Positions 1 through 12,240 of a DNA stretch of 64,000 nt are shown one piece after another. The stretch's first letter is position 1. The number at the start of each line of letters is the position of its first letter. The stretch comes from Callaeas wilsoni (taxonomy: Eukaryota; Chordata; Aves; Passeriformes; Callaeidae): positions 682,001 through 746,000 of the forward strand of contig VWPU01014135.1 of NCBI GenBank assembly GCA_013398955.1. The letters run 5' to 3'. The translations under genes were made by a program, and so were the position numbers. The notes below the pieces were generated by a model. The model saw only the letters and a list, made by a program, of their open reading frames with translations, searched no databases and had not been told where the DNA came from.

Positions 1-3000
1 CCTCTCTGTGAACCACAGTGAGAAAATGAGAGAAGCCTCAGGTACTGGGGTGCACTACAGTGGAACTGCTATCCCTGGAAATCAATCCTTCCCTGAGACT
101 GAGCAAATGATCCTTTAGTGATTTCCCCTCACTACCCTCATTGGGTCCAAAACACATCCAATGAACGTTTGGGTTGTTTTCTGCTCTCCCCCTCAGCTAC
201 AGCTGCCACGCTGAGGCAGTTAAACGACCTGCTTTATTTTCTCGTTTAAAATAAATAATTTTGTTGTCCTTTGGCTAACATTTCAGACTCTCCACTCGTG
301 CCAGCTGGCTGGGCTGCTCTGAGCCGGGGAGTGCAGGTGAAAGCAGCCCTGTGAGCACAGGGAGGGCAGCTGGAACGGGCATGGGGAGCTCTGAGTTCTG
401 TGCAAGTGGTGTAGACCAAGAGACAGACACCGGGAATGTGGGGGAGCTTAATTCTGAGAGATGGCAAAGCAAGTGGCTGCTCTCTGCCTTATCAACAGGT
501 GCCAGCAAAAGGCCACTGGAATTGATCTAGGAAATGACAATCCAATGCCAGTAACCTTGAAAATCCTGCAATCTCCTGCTGGAGTAATTTTTCCCAGGTT
601 CTGTTCTGCTGGGCTGTGCTGCAAAGCATAATGGAAAGAAACGTGACAGCCTGGGCACGGGCCATCCAGCCTGTCAGGAATTCCACGCTTGGCAAATTGG
701 TCCTGCCTCCTCACCAGTCCATGAACTTCACAGATGCTTAACTGACTCTTGCTACACTGGCTACTGCCTTAGTTTAGCTGGAAAAGTCACTTCTATGGGT
801 GAAGTCTGAGGGGCTTTTCCTTTGGAAACTGGGCTGGTACCTGATGAGCAAACAATATTATTATTTTCATTAAGATATCACATCCTGTCAACACACAACA
901 TTGGCAATTGCCTTTCAAATAACTGTGTCTTGACAAATCGTACAGTACAATTCAGACAGTGTTTTTGCTGTGACCATGATCCTTCTTACTGGGCTTGTTG
1001 TCCTGGAGTGGAAAAAGCTCTATTTGTAAACTCAGAACTGTGGTAACTCTTTATGCACAGAGGTGATATTGCTGACCTTGATTTTTTTTTTTTTCCCACT
1101 GGGTGCAAAGTATCAAACTGATCAACCCTCTATTTCTTATAGGAATCCTGAACAGTCTGTTACTGCCTGTCTTCAAGCAGCAAAAAAGAAATATCCTGCC
1201 TTGGGAGTTTCTTGAAGGTTTGCTTTGAAGAAGCCAAAACCAATTTAAGTGAAAATAAAACTTTCATTTAGTGAAAATTTCTGTTAATTTAAAAAAACCT
1301 AATAACTACGAAAACCATGCAATTTACTTACCAGCTCTTACAAATCAGGAGTCTTAGTCCTGCAGGGTTTCTCGTCCCGGTGGCAGAGTTCTCACTTCCC
1401 TGTGACTCCTTCCAGCTGGGGTTTGGTTTAGTGTTAAGTCAGCACCTGTGAATCCAGGCTGTGGATTAAACACAATTAAACTTTTCTCTTTTCCCTTTAT
1501 GCTTTTTTCTTTTTTTCCCCCAAGTAAGTAAGAGCTGAAGATAACATACTAGAAGAGATAAAGAATTACAGTTAGGATGAGATGAATTAATTTTTTTCTT
1601 TTCAAATGGAATCTCAATATTCAACAACAAGGAAAAAACCATGAAAAGAATCAGAGCTTTTTCCACTGCTTTGCACACTGTAGAGTCATTTCAACATTGT
1701 AATATAGGTGTCAAACGTTCCTAAATCAGCTGTCAAATGCTATCAAACACTTACTTTGCACACGTGTAAATGATCACATAAAATGCGAAGCACTGATCTG
1801 ACACCAAAAATCCTTGTGTACCATTTCTGTCTTCAGCAGTTTTACAGAACTATCAAGAAAAAGTCCAGTAGGGAGTTTATTCCTCGCTATTTAAGCATTT
1901 TGGGTCCGTTTTCTTATGTTCAGGGATGTGGTTTCCCCCCTCTGCTCCAGCTGACATCAAGGAAAAGAACGCAACAATTTGCACAGAACAGCTTTGGACT
2001 GGTGTACAAAGAACAGTAATATGTTTCACAATAATGTTCCAAATGATAAAGAATTTTTCCTGCCAAAACCTCTCTTCTGTAAGTGCCCCAGCATCATCAA
2101 CTGATGGCAGCACAGCTCTGGGAATAAACACTTCCAGCTAATGGCAGGAATTGTCAGGGGAAACACGAAACAGGTATTTCTCCCTGATACAGAATGAAAC
2201 ATATGATTAAAGTTAAATGCCAAATCCTACCGGCACTGGAGTGAATTAAGGTTTATTTTTCATTCCAGTTAATTCTTTCCTCTCTTTTTAGCTAATTCAT
2301 CTTGTTTCATTTAATGCCAGTGGTTTTTCCTGTTTGGCCACTTTGCTGGACGGCGGGGGGACAATTCATTTGAGGCATGTGGCTTTGGGTAACGAGATGA
2401 AAGCTTCAGGCCAAGCCCGGATCCTAAAGGAGCGCTCTGCAGGCTCCAGTGCCGCGCTCAGCTCTCCAAAGGCAGGGCAGCGTGACCACAAACACCTCCC
2501 TGCCCCTCCAGGGTGCCCTGGTACATCCACGTGTGGCTGGGACACTCAGCTGCTTCATGCAGAGCGTTTAAATCAGGCTGTGTACAGCAAAAACTCTGAA
2601 CAACCTTCCAGTGAGGGGTACTGTACTGCAGTGTCGATTGTGAGGGAGCTCTGATACAAACGTCACCACCATGAGACCATGTCTTCAGGTTACAACTCAG
2701 AATGACTGGACTTGTCTCCACTGTTTCACTTTGGACTTTCTTGTGAAAAGTAAGTCTGGCTCACTGGGGGCTGACTGAAGCACACAGTGATTAATTAGAG
2801 CTGGACCGATTTTGTATAGTTCAATATGAACATGTCACTTCTCTGGCTGCTTCATCTCCATCTTCCCTTTGACCAGCCAGAATTTATTCCAGAATGCTTG
2901 CTCTGGTACCAGGAAGAGCAGATATATATATCTATATATAGAGATATCCATATATATATATTTATATGTAAGGTCAGTGGCTCCTGGGACAGGTGCAACA

Positions 3001-5899
3001 GCCAGGGGATACCTGTGGGGAGTGTGGAGCACCCAAAGACAGCAAAACTGTCCCCTTTTCCCACAACTAACCCCTCCTGGAGACAACAATCAATGGTAAA
3101 AGGGATCTACTGCTCAGTGAATACACGTTTCAGTGTCCTTTCTGAAAGAGCTGTGAAAGCATTTTCATACATGCAAGGCTGAATGGATGTTAAAATAGTT
3201 AAACTATTATAAAGCATCCAGTTTTTAAAGTATCACTTATCATAAGGACATTGTAATGTATGGTGCTGTATTTGCTTTCACAGTTTTGGATTACGTCAAC
3301 AGAATCTCATAATGAAGATGTAGTAAAATCTTACTGCATTTGTAACTGAAACTCAGAAAAATGAGAGTTTTTATTTTAAAAAATGAGCTCCAAAAAGAAT
3401 TTTTTTCCCTGCCTTAAATGCCCACACCCAAATGTTCATGAAGGTCAAAGAGGTTCAGGTCTAAAGGCAGGGGTGGGTGCAGCACCCACAAGAGCTGCAG
3501 CATCTGTGCTCTGCTGACGCTGAACTGTCTCATTTCAATTGATTTCTTTGATGTACAAATATAAAGCAGGAGCAAATCATTACCCATCTATAATACATCA
3601 TTATAAAAATACTTTTTTTACTGCCCTTCCATCTCAGCTTCAAATCATCAAAGATGCCCTTATTTGCAGACAGAGCCAAAGTCAGAATGTCTATTAATAG
3701 TGATTTTACAAGTGCTTAAACATTTGCAGTATGTATTAGAAATGATGACAACACATGACCTGGCTTAAAACAACCCCTCTGGAAATTCCTTCCCCCTCTG
3801 TCCCCACCCCAGCAGGGACAGCAGGGCAGGTGGATGCTGCAGGAGCACACCAGGAACAGCCGTGGGAAGGTGGGCAGTGCCTCCATCAGTGCTGTTGCCA
3901 AAGGTACCAGATCCAAGCCCAGGCTGGGAATTGTCCCGTGTGCATTTGGGGCTCTGTCACTTCACAGGCACAGCAGTGGTTGTGGAGATCAGCTGAGGCC
4001 ATAAAGGAAATCTGTTACAATTCAGGTTAGCCCACATTTTGTCATGTTACCAAAAATAGCCTGCAAATAAATATATTTGCAGGCCACTTCCTTGTAGGCA
4101 GCAATTACTTAAAGCAGCATTCAGGTTTTAATGCACAGCCGTGCATTTCCAAAGGAGTGTTCTTGCTGTGGATTGCTATAGATCCAGGCTTCAAATGGAG
4201 ATTGGGCACTATCGATCCTCTGGAGTTTATTATGGTCTGCATTGCACAGGACTCAGAACACTGCTGCAATCCAGCACCCACTGCCTTGCCTGCGTTCAGC
4301 CAAGATCACGGATGGCTCCACGGCCATTCCAAAGGGCACCCACACACCTGGAGGGGCTCTCAGGGACCCAGGGCCGGCAGAGGGGCTGCGGGTGCTGCAC
4401 CCCAAACACGCCCAGCTGAGCTGCCCGCAGCCCCCGCTGCAGCAGGAGCTGCCCGTGTCCCTCTGCCCCACACCCAGAAAAAACCACCCAAAAACCTCAA
4501 CCCCAAGAGGAGCTGTCCCTCTCTGGGTACCAGCTGGGCTGTTCCAGTGAGGAGGAGTGTGGTGGTGAAGGCTGAGGGGGCTCCTGCCCTCCTCCAGCCC
4601 GGGGTGGCTTTAACACCTTTTTCCCACCCAAGGTGTGCTGGTCAGGCTGAGCTGACCCCCAAAGCCCTCAGCCTCCTGCTTTGTCAATACTCACCAGGAG
4701 CCACCTGGGAAGGACTGAGAACAGAGTCGGTCTCTCAAGTATCAGTCTCCTAAACTTCGTTTGTCAGAATTTTGACACTTAAAACCAACCTGGGATGGGC
4801 AGATCAGGAATCAACCTGTGCTCATCAACCCAGGCTTGGTGCTGCCTTAAGAAGTGTGTACATCAGCCACTGAGGGGAAAAATGCTCAAAATGCCTTTAT
4901 GGAGATTAAGGAAAAGTGAAAAAATGTTGTGGTTTAAATTTAGTTACTTTAAGCTGCACGATACTGGGTAACTGAGGAAAGATCTCTCTTCAAAATCTGC
5001 ACTTCACTGGTGCACTGCCAGCACTGGGTCAGCCAGAAATGCTGCAGCACCTCAAGGGCTGTTTTCAACTCTTTTTTAAAAATGAGATTTAGAAATCTTA
5101 AAAAAAGTCAAGCACTCACTTCAGAAAATTCCACTGGAATTGAAACTAAAATTAATATAATACTAAAGGTACAATTTAAGTTCTGGTGCTGCAATGTTTT
5201 ATTCACACATAAGCATTTATTAAGATTCAGGAGGACTCACAATTCCTAATGCTCCTGTCTCTTTGTATCATTCAACTTTTGATTGTTTTATCAATGGCAG
5301 CATGATTAATGCAGTTATTAGAACACCTGTTATAAAAATAATATGGAACAAACCCAATTTGTAAATTGGAAGAATATTCTGATAAGTCTCTTGATCACCT
5401 GTAGAACAGAGGGCAACGCATTTTCTTGAACTGACACTGGTTAAGAGAAAAGATTTCTTTTAGGAACAAAAAAAATCAGGTGATTCTATTCTGCTGTGTT
5501 ACAGAGCAGAGTCTGTTTACAAAAGTCTGCTAATGAGAAAAAAAAGCAGTGCTAAAAATGAAAGCAATTGTGAACACTCTACATATAGATGTAGACAGAA
5601 ATAAACAGAACCATAGGAAATATATTCCCTGTAGATCTATTTAAAGGTCTTTTTTGTTTTTAAGTGACAGTGATTTATATTCAGGGCACGTGTGTGTAAA
5701 GATAAGTACATGTACATAAACAGGAGTTTGTAAGTAAATAAGCACCGTGCCTTTGACCCAGGAATGAAAGCAAAGAGGGAACAGGTGATCACTTAATTCC
5801 ACCTGACTCAAACCAGCTTTCAGCCCCACGTTTTGAGAAGGGAAGGTTTCAGTTGCAAAGTTCAGAATCTGGAACATAGAATAATTAGGAAAATGTTTA
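1..5899. other. Downstream intergenic sequence, no gene seen
   Basis: This lies beyond the probable end of DACH2. I see AT-rich unique sequence with scattered GC-richer patches (for example 4,290-4,660), a short AT dinucleotide tract near 2,921-2,969 and T-runs near 1,081. No reading frame here resembles a known protein, and no splice-bounded exon or RNA gene was recognised. The distal AATAAA motifs at 5198-5221 could place part of this stretch in a long DACH2 3' UTR. Confidence 0.6.
2921..2969. repeat. AT-rich dinucleotide tract with internal palindromes
   Basis: Alternating TA/AT runs are broken by GAG and CC. Segments such as GATATATATATC are self-complementary, so a hairpin or cruciform is possible. 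It is an ordinary simple repeat. Confidence 0.8.
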
Positions 5900-6502
5900 A
5901 TACCAACCCACCCTCTTTATTAAGTCATTTCTTCAAGTATTTTTAATAGTGCAAAATACCGGTTTGCATTAGTACAGTTACTATGGGAATTCACAGTCAA
6001 AAAAAAAATCTTAAAAGATTTCCAAAGTCAAACAAAAAACTTTTTAATACTGTATTTTTAGCAAGAACATTTTTAACAAAGAATGTGTACTTTAACTTAA
6101 TATGGTACAACAGAGAAACCATACTTAAAAGTTTCCATTATCTAACACTCTACTGCATATTCATTTCTCCATCTTAAAAGACCAAAAGCCAAGCTGAACT
6201 GAGCATTAAAAAAAAAAGCATCAATTATAATCCTCATATTACGTCAGCTATTAGGGTTTAGCTCACACTTTTGAATCGGTCATCTAATGAAAGGACAGTT
6301 TTTACATCGTTCTTTTAAAAAATGTACACACATTTCTTTTTAAAACGTAATATATATCGAGTATCTGCTTCAGTAAACAAAGCTTAATTTATAAACACAA
6401 TCGAAACAGCTCCATGTTGAACAGTTTCAGTGATAAACTGGACTTGTATGATGTACAGCCAGTGAGGACCATTGTGGCTTAAAATCATTGTGCCATTGCT
6501 AT
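5900..6502 (-). other. DACH2: Probable DACH2 3' untranslated region
   Basis: The stretch following the stop codon is AT-rich with no competing reading frame. The first canonical AATAAA in the gene's orientation lies about 0.58 kb beyond the stop, at 5916-5921, so a UTR ending around 5,895-5,905 is plausible. Two further AATAAA hexamers at 5216-5221 and 5198-5203 would give a UTR of about 1.3 kb. The boundary is inferred, not seen directly; a second in-frame TGA lies at 6485-6487. Confidence 0.45.
5916..5921 (-). terminator. DACH2: Candidate DACH2 polyadenylation signal AATAAA
   Basis: TTTATT on the plus strand reads AATAAA in the gene's orientation, the first canonical hexamer after the stop codon. 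Alternatives at 5216-5221 and 5198-5203 could be used instead. Confidence 0.4.
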
Positions 6503-6519
6503 TCAGTAATAGCCACCTC
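6503..6519 (-). CDS. DACH2: DACH2 last coding segment and stop codon
   Basis: After the acceptor CCTTAG at 6520-6525 the exon opens with GA, which completes the split Gly codon, followed by GGT GGC TAT TAC TGA. The predicted protein therefore ends in GGGYY and stops at 6505-6503. Only 17 nt of this exon are coding. In human DACH2 as I recall it, the chain continues past this point (GGNYY, then CLEMAQQLYSA). Here the Cys codon position is TGA, and the following bases still read ATA GCA ATG GCA CAA before a second TGA, so a remnant of the longer tail (MAQ) is visible. The acceptor sits next to a long C-rich then T-rich tract. Exon assignment is good; whether a longer tail is made elsewhere by alternative splicing is unknown. 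Confidence 0.85.
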
Positions 6520-6544
6520 CTAAGGAAAAAAAAAGTTCTTTTTT

Positions 6545-6563
6545 GGGGCGGGGTGGGGAGGGG
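6545..6563 (+). promoter_or_regulatory. Perfect G-quadruplex motif beside the last 3' splice site
   Basis: Four runs of four G are separated by single bases (GGGGCGGGGTGGGGAGGGG) on the plus strand, which is the template strand for DACH2. On the transcript the same stretch is a C-rich tract 26-43 nt upstream of the last exon, in the branch-point and polypyrimidine zone. Formation of a quadruplex or i-motif is inferred from the pattern only. Confidence 0.75.
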
Positions 6564-8470
6564 AAATAATTCATGTATGTGCTTAAAAATACTAAAACTC
6601 CTTTCTATCTCCGGGGACCTAAAAATGATCTGTTGTGACAGGCTTGGTTTGGTATGGTAAGCTTGTAAAAAGTCTCAGTATTTCTTAATACGGCAGTTTT
6701 CAATGCAGCAACAGTAAATTGCTTGAAATTGTCCTTCAAGTTTCATGCTACAAATCCTGTTCCTCACACAGTACTGAAGGCATCAAAGGTTGGAAGGGAC
6801 ATTTCTCAGGAACTATATAGTCTTCAAATAGTGGTCATTATACATTTTCAGCAATAGGTGGTTCCTTCAGTACATAATGGTCGGTTTGATGTATGTTCTG
6901 TTTTCTGGAGGGAAACAGAAAAAGAAGAAAAAACTCAATTACACAGTTGAACATTTTGTAACTAACTGACAGGTGCTTTCTTCACTTGGTTGTGGATCTT
7001 TTTTTCCTCAAGCCAAATGCCCAGATCTACAAGAGATAGAAACTGAACTGTCCAGCACGTGGGCACCTTTTGTGTAGGAAAAGGAGGCACTGGGTGACAA
7101 CACCTGGCCAAGCCCTCAAGAAAGGACAAAGACCCAGCCTCACTTGCCCTGATGCTTCCTGGAAACGGCTGAGAACAGGTTGCAAACACTCTGATTTGGA
7201 TTTTCTTCCTTTAAGGCATTTTTTTTCAATCCAATGCTCCTTGTCCTCCTTTTCTCCCAAAGGCAGCCCGTGCTGGACCGCTGCCTCCCTGGGACAGACC
7301 CAGGGACAAGGCAGCAGCTTTACCACCCAGCCTTGTCACTGCACAAAACCTGCCAGGGAACAGGGTGTTAAACCAGAACTGCACTGCTTTCAAAAAATGT
7401 AAATCAGGATCTGTTCTTGGAAAACTGTTCTTTCATTCAGAAACCACCACATTTCGCTTAAAATTCTATTTCTTTATTTAGAGAACGAAGTAGAAAAGCA
7501 CTTCATAAAAATATTCCTAGTTATAGTACCTATCAACTGTGATTTTTCACATTAAGCAACTTTAAGCCCAGAGAAAAAATAAATATTGAAATGCCCACAG
7601 AAACTGCAGCTAACAAGAATCCATATTCCTGTTCATTATACAATGAATCATGAATCCACCCAGCTAAATCTGCAAGTACTGATCTGGAAGATGATAGCAA
7701 AATGATAATATGGAGCAGCATTTTGTATAATGTTGACATCTCTCCCATTACTGTTTTACATATGCCAATACTGAGCACTCCTAAGGAACGAACAAGTATT
7801 GACCTGCAAACTGACACTGATCCTTGGAGCAATCTCCAAGTTTGCCACATTTCAATTTCAAAATGCATTTCAGCTATAATATGAGTGATTTATCATTTAG
7901 CAGTAGCTGTCAAAGTAACCTCCTAGATAAAACAAAAACATCTGGAACCATAAACAGAGGAGAGCAGTAGCTGAATTTTAATCCAAATCCGACATGTTCA
8001 CTTCATTAGGAACAGGAAACAGCTAATTAGTAATTGAATGTTTCGTGGTTTTAAGGAGGCTCAGACTCTCCAAACCAAGATGATTTAATACATATTTTGG
8101 ATGTAAGCACAAATAAAGATCACAAGAGCCAGAGACATAACAGCTCCAGAGGAATGTTTGGGAGCCTCCAAAGAAAGGACTAAAATTAGTTTCAGGGCAT
8201 TGGCTGATGAAAATTCTTGTCTTTAACCTAGTGGGGAATTACTAAAGCCTGGGGGGTGAGCAGAAATGCAAGGATTAAACACTGTGGGGTTTGTTTGTGG
8301 TTTGGGTTTTTTTTTTTCCTTTTTCTCATGATCATTAGGAAGCTGCACATGGCTTCTTCCTAGTGGAGGCTGTTCTTTATGTTCTTATTAAATTTTAAGT
8401 AATATTTTTTAAATTAAGGTAAGATGAGGACATTGAGGGTACTGTGGGCTGACTAAACTTTGGAACAGGC

Positions 8471-8524
8471 TTCCGTATTTCCTTCCAATTCCCTTTATTC
8501 CGTATTTCCTTCCAATTTCCCTTT
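8471..8524. repeat. 27-bp tandem duplication
   Basis: Two adjacent copies of a 27-bp unit beginning TTCCGTATTTCCTTCCAAT start at 8471 and 8498 and differ at only a few positions near the end. It is intronic with no coding meaning. Confidence 0.9.
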
Positions 8525-11500
8525 CTCAAGGAAAGTTCAATAGAGGTATCTGGAATACCTGTAAGAGAGAAAGTAAATGCCACAGCTCAAGCCTGGTGCA
8601 GCCACCCAGGAGCCATCATTGATCAGTGAACAGAAAATGCATAGTTAAATATTTCCTTTTTTATAACACCCTCAATTATTCTCCAGAAATTAAAATACTT
8701 TTTTGTTGCTGTGCAATAAACTGAATTTCATGACATTAACCACGTCACACAGCAACCACCTCTGAGGAATTAACGTGCTGGGAGCAGCTGTGCCCCCACT
8801 TACACAAGAAAGACAATGTGATGTTGTCAAATTAATCTTTTCTGGAGAATATTCACCATCTCCTCAGTGCAGCTGACTGCAAGCTACAGACCATTTTATA
8901 GCACTTTACTGTATTATATAGCAAAGATTTGAATAAATCTGTGTGCAATAAATGTATTCTTTTATCAGGTTTATCCCTTAATCAAATATTCATTTATGTG
9001 GGCTTCATTCTATTAAAAAACGAAATTATACAAAGGTGAGCAAAAGCATAGATTTACAGTAGTTTAAAGCCTAATCTCATTCTCTGGGGGTAATACTGAC
9101 AATATAAAAACTGTATAAATGATATTCCCTAACACTAAATATGCTTATGAGCCCCCTGTGCATGTTACACTGCTTTACAGCCTACAGAGCAATGCATGAC
9201 TGGCTTAATAAGCAAGACATTTAGAAAGGAGTTTTTTTCCCCTTCACGATGTATAAGACAAGTGAAGATCTCCAAGTTTCTTGGTGAGCCAGGGTCTGTG
9301 TTAATAACTGGAATTTTCCCTCAGGATGGCATTCTCTTCCCTGAGCTGTTAGCCGAGGGTAGGTGCAGCTCTTGCACTCTTTTTAGCCACAATATCATCC
9401 TTTGTCTTTTTCTCTCAAGGTTTTAATGGGTGCATAAAGGACAAATCCAAAGGCAATAATCATCACCTGCATATTTCTTCACGTTTGACTTTTTGTTTTC
9501 TTTTTTTTCAGCCTATTCCACATCTCTGAATTTTCTAAATCCTTTGTTTTTAAGATCTCGGGTTTAAATCGGGAATTCAGCCTTATTTCCCTAAACTACT
9601 TTAAAACAAAATTTCCACGTGTACCCTCCCAATGTGCTCTGGCAATGCTGGTGTGCAAACCAAGTCCAGGCAAGGGAGAAACATCCTGGCTGCAGCTACA
9701 CCTTGGGACTGCCAGGGATCTGTGGGACAGTGTGAACTGTGAAGAAATTCACTGCAGGAAGGAAATTTGGGATCTGCTAGATAGTGAGAAAACAGATAAA
9801 TACGTTGTATCAATAACTGTAAATTATCCCTGCAGTTTAAAAGGTACAACCCAACACTACAGGCTGCAGAGAATATGGGTAAGAGGGATGAAATAATAAA
9901 CTGGAAATCCTGCTCTGCCAACTGAGCTGGAGGAGGAGCTGGGAGAGCAGCTGGAAAAAGGTCAGGCGGAGCTGAGACCTGGCTGTGAGCAGAGCAGGGG
10001 CAGGAGGGGCGAGGGCAGCCCTGTGCCAGGCTGTGCCCTCTCGGAGCCTCTGCACAGCTCCTGCTCCAGGGTGGGATCCAGAGTCTTCAGGATACCCCCC
10101 AAGTATCCAACTGCACAGGAGCTGAGCTCTCCACCCTTCCCAGGCTGGGTAACAGCACCTCAGTTAGACCAGAGCCAAGCCCAGCTCTGGAGGAAGCAAC
10201 ACATGGGAAATGCAATGCTGTAACAATAAATTAGCTTGCAAAGCTGGGGCTAATTAGTTTGAACCAGTGTCTTACTTTGTACAAAGAAAAAAAAAAAGAT
10301 GAAACCAGTTTGCTTCTACTGTGGATCACACCCCTCGGAAAAACCCTCTTTCCCTAAAGCCCTTGGCAGGCAGGAGCGCTGCCTGCCTGGAAGGGGAATG
10401 AATCCAGGCCCCTGCTCGTGGGTAAGGACCACAGCAATTACCAAAACTCAGTAAAGGATCCCTTCACATCCATGAAAAGAAGACGGATCAGGGCTGATCA
10501 TTCAGCTGAATGACAAGTTAAAATTACTCCTTTGCCTGCCTATTAGCTGTCCAGAAAAACTTCTCTTTTATCTGCACATCTCCTTCATGAGCAATGGAAG
10601 AGCAGGGCATGGCTCCCTCTAGGCCCAGGAAGAACATGGGCAATAAACGCTGGTTCTGTGAGCAGCAGTACCAACAAAGGTTGGTTTGTTTTCATCTCTC
10701 ACACTTTGCTGTGGCCTCTCTCCACCCCTGCAGAGGTGCCCTCTCTGATGTCTGGAGCTGGCTGAGCCCGTGGGGATCCCTTGGGACTGGTACCAAAAGC
10801 TCTCCTTCCTTCAGGACCGTGGTGCCTGACCCTCCAGGGCTGCTCACTCACAGTGCTGCTGGCTTAGAGTTTCTTCCCCATTTATTTTGTGTGTAAGGCT
10901 GCAGAGTGGACCCTGTCAAATATTTCCTCATCCATGTTAACAGAGCTAAAAAAACTTGTACTAAACCCAGGATTTCAAGTCAGTCGCTGTAAGGCCCCGT
11001 TCCTGGTGAGCAGCTGATGGGGCAGCTCCCAGCTGCCCGTGGCCAGTGTGGGCATGGAGTGACAGTCTGGGAACTGCACAGGAGCTTTACAGGAGCTCTT
11101 CCAGAAACTCTGCAATGGCACAGCACGAGCCACCTACCAGGGGTTTCATAATTCACAGCCTCCTGAGCAGGACACGCACAACGGAGAGAACACAGCTTGG
11201 GCAGGAGGAAGAACAACAGGCCTGAGACTCAGATAAAGCAGGCTGGATTTGAAAACTCACTGGTTAGATCAGAACATTCATAATCTAAAGCCCAGTTTTC
11301 TACATAATCGAACCCAAAATACATTTCAAACTACACCAGTCCTTCATCTTTGACAAACAGATAAAAATAAAATGTTATTCAGAGAAACTTAAGAGTTTTT
11401 TGTGCCGAATCTCTGGCAGGTTATGTCCCAAACAAAAGCAGCAGCAGCAGCCCTGGGTCACCCTCCTGTTGCAGGCGCAGTAAAGCACATCCCAGGAAAG

Positions 11501-11739
11501 CCTTCCTGCCTATGCTGCTGCATCCTTCCTGAAATTCAGAGGTGTTTTTTTTTTTTTTTGGTAAGTTGTTGTTATCAAGTATTACTGTAACATCTACTTT
11601 TTAAGATTTTAAGCTAACATTGCTTTGCTGATTGTTCCAATATCCCCTAACAATGAAATATTGTAATACAAAAGTTAACTAAGGTATAAACATGCAAAAG
11701 GAGAAGTCTCCCTGCGATCATAAAATGATGTTATTTTCT

Positions 11740-12240
11740 GTTCAGCAGTTCATGTTACTGCTGTTCATGCTAATTAATTAAAGGAGCTGTTGCTGTAATG
11801 TGCAAACAGGGAATCTGAGAAACTGAGAGGGCTTTTAGGTCTCGGAGTGAAGTTAAGTCAATCTGGGCGCGGGCAATCAAATGTAATGAAATCACTTGTC
11901 AGTGCTAAGCTTGCAAAAACTGTGAAGTTTGACTAGGGAGTAAAAGGATTATAATTAGATTTCCAATAGGATAATAACTAAATGGCAGAAAGCAGTAAAG
12001 AGAAAATATTACTTTGTTAGCTAATGGTGCTGCTGTTCGGTTTTAGTTTTTATCAGCACACTTGTAGTTGTGCTAATTTAATTTGCTTTTATCAGCAAAA
12101 ATGCACTACTCGAATGGTACTTGAATGTCATTTGCAAAAACCATTGATCTGAAGGTGCACTTAATGACACCCAGTATGTTTATTTTATGTGGAAGGGAGA
12201 TTGGCTGATAAAATGGTTGATGCACTGTGGTGCTGGCCCA
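11740..12240. promoter_or_regulatory. Candidate intronic enhancer-like block
   Basis: This block is dense in short transcription-factor-like motifs. TAATTAATTA is at 11771-11780. TTTATCAGCA occurs at 12049-12058 and again at 12088-12097, with a 9-of-10 match in inverted orientation at 12204-12212. Each copy contains a GATA core (TGATAA on the other strand) and a TGCTGA MAF-type half-site. Dachshund genes are known for conserved intronic enhancers, but conservation cannot be seen from one sequence. Confidence 0.3.

Noticed and set aside
4290..4750. GC-rich patch with overlapping plus-strand frames up to 198 codons
   Set aside because: Few CpGs, no splice context and no recognisable protein motif; it looks like ordinary GC-richer intergenic sequence.
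7533..7868. 111-codon hydrophobic open frame on the minus strand, looking like a small membrane protein
   Set aside because: No family recognised. Frames of this length are expected by chance several times in 64 kb of AT-rich DNA, and T-rich sequence naturally yields hydrophobic residues.
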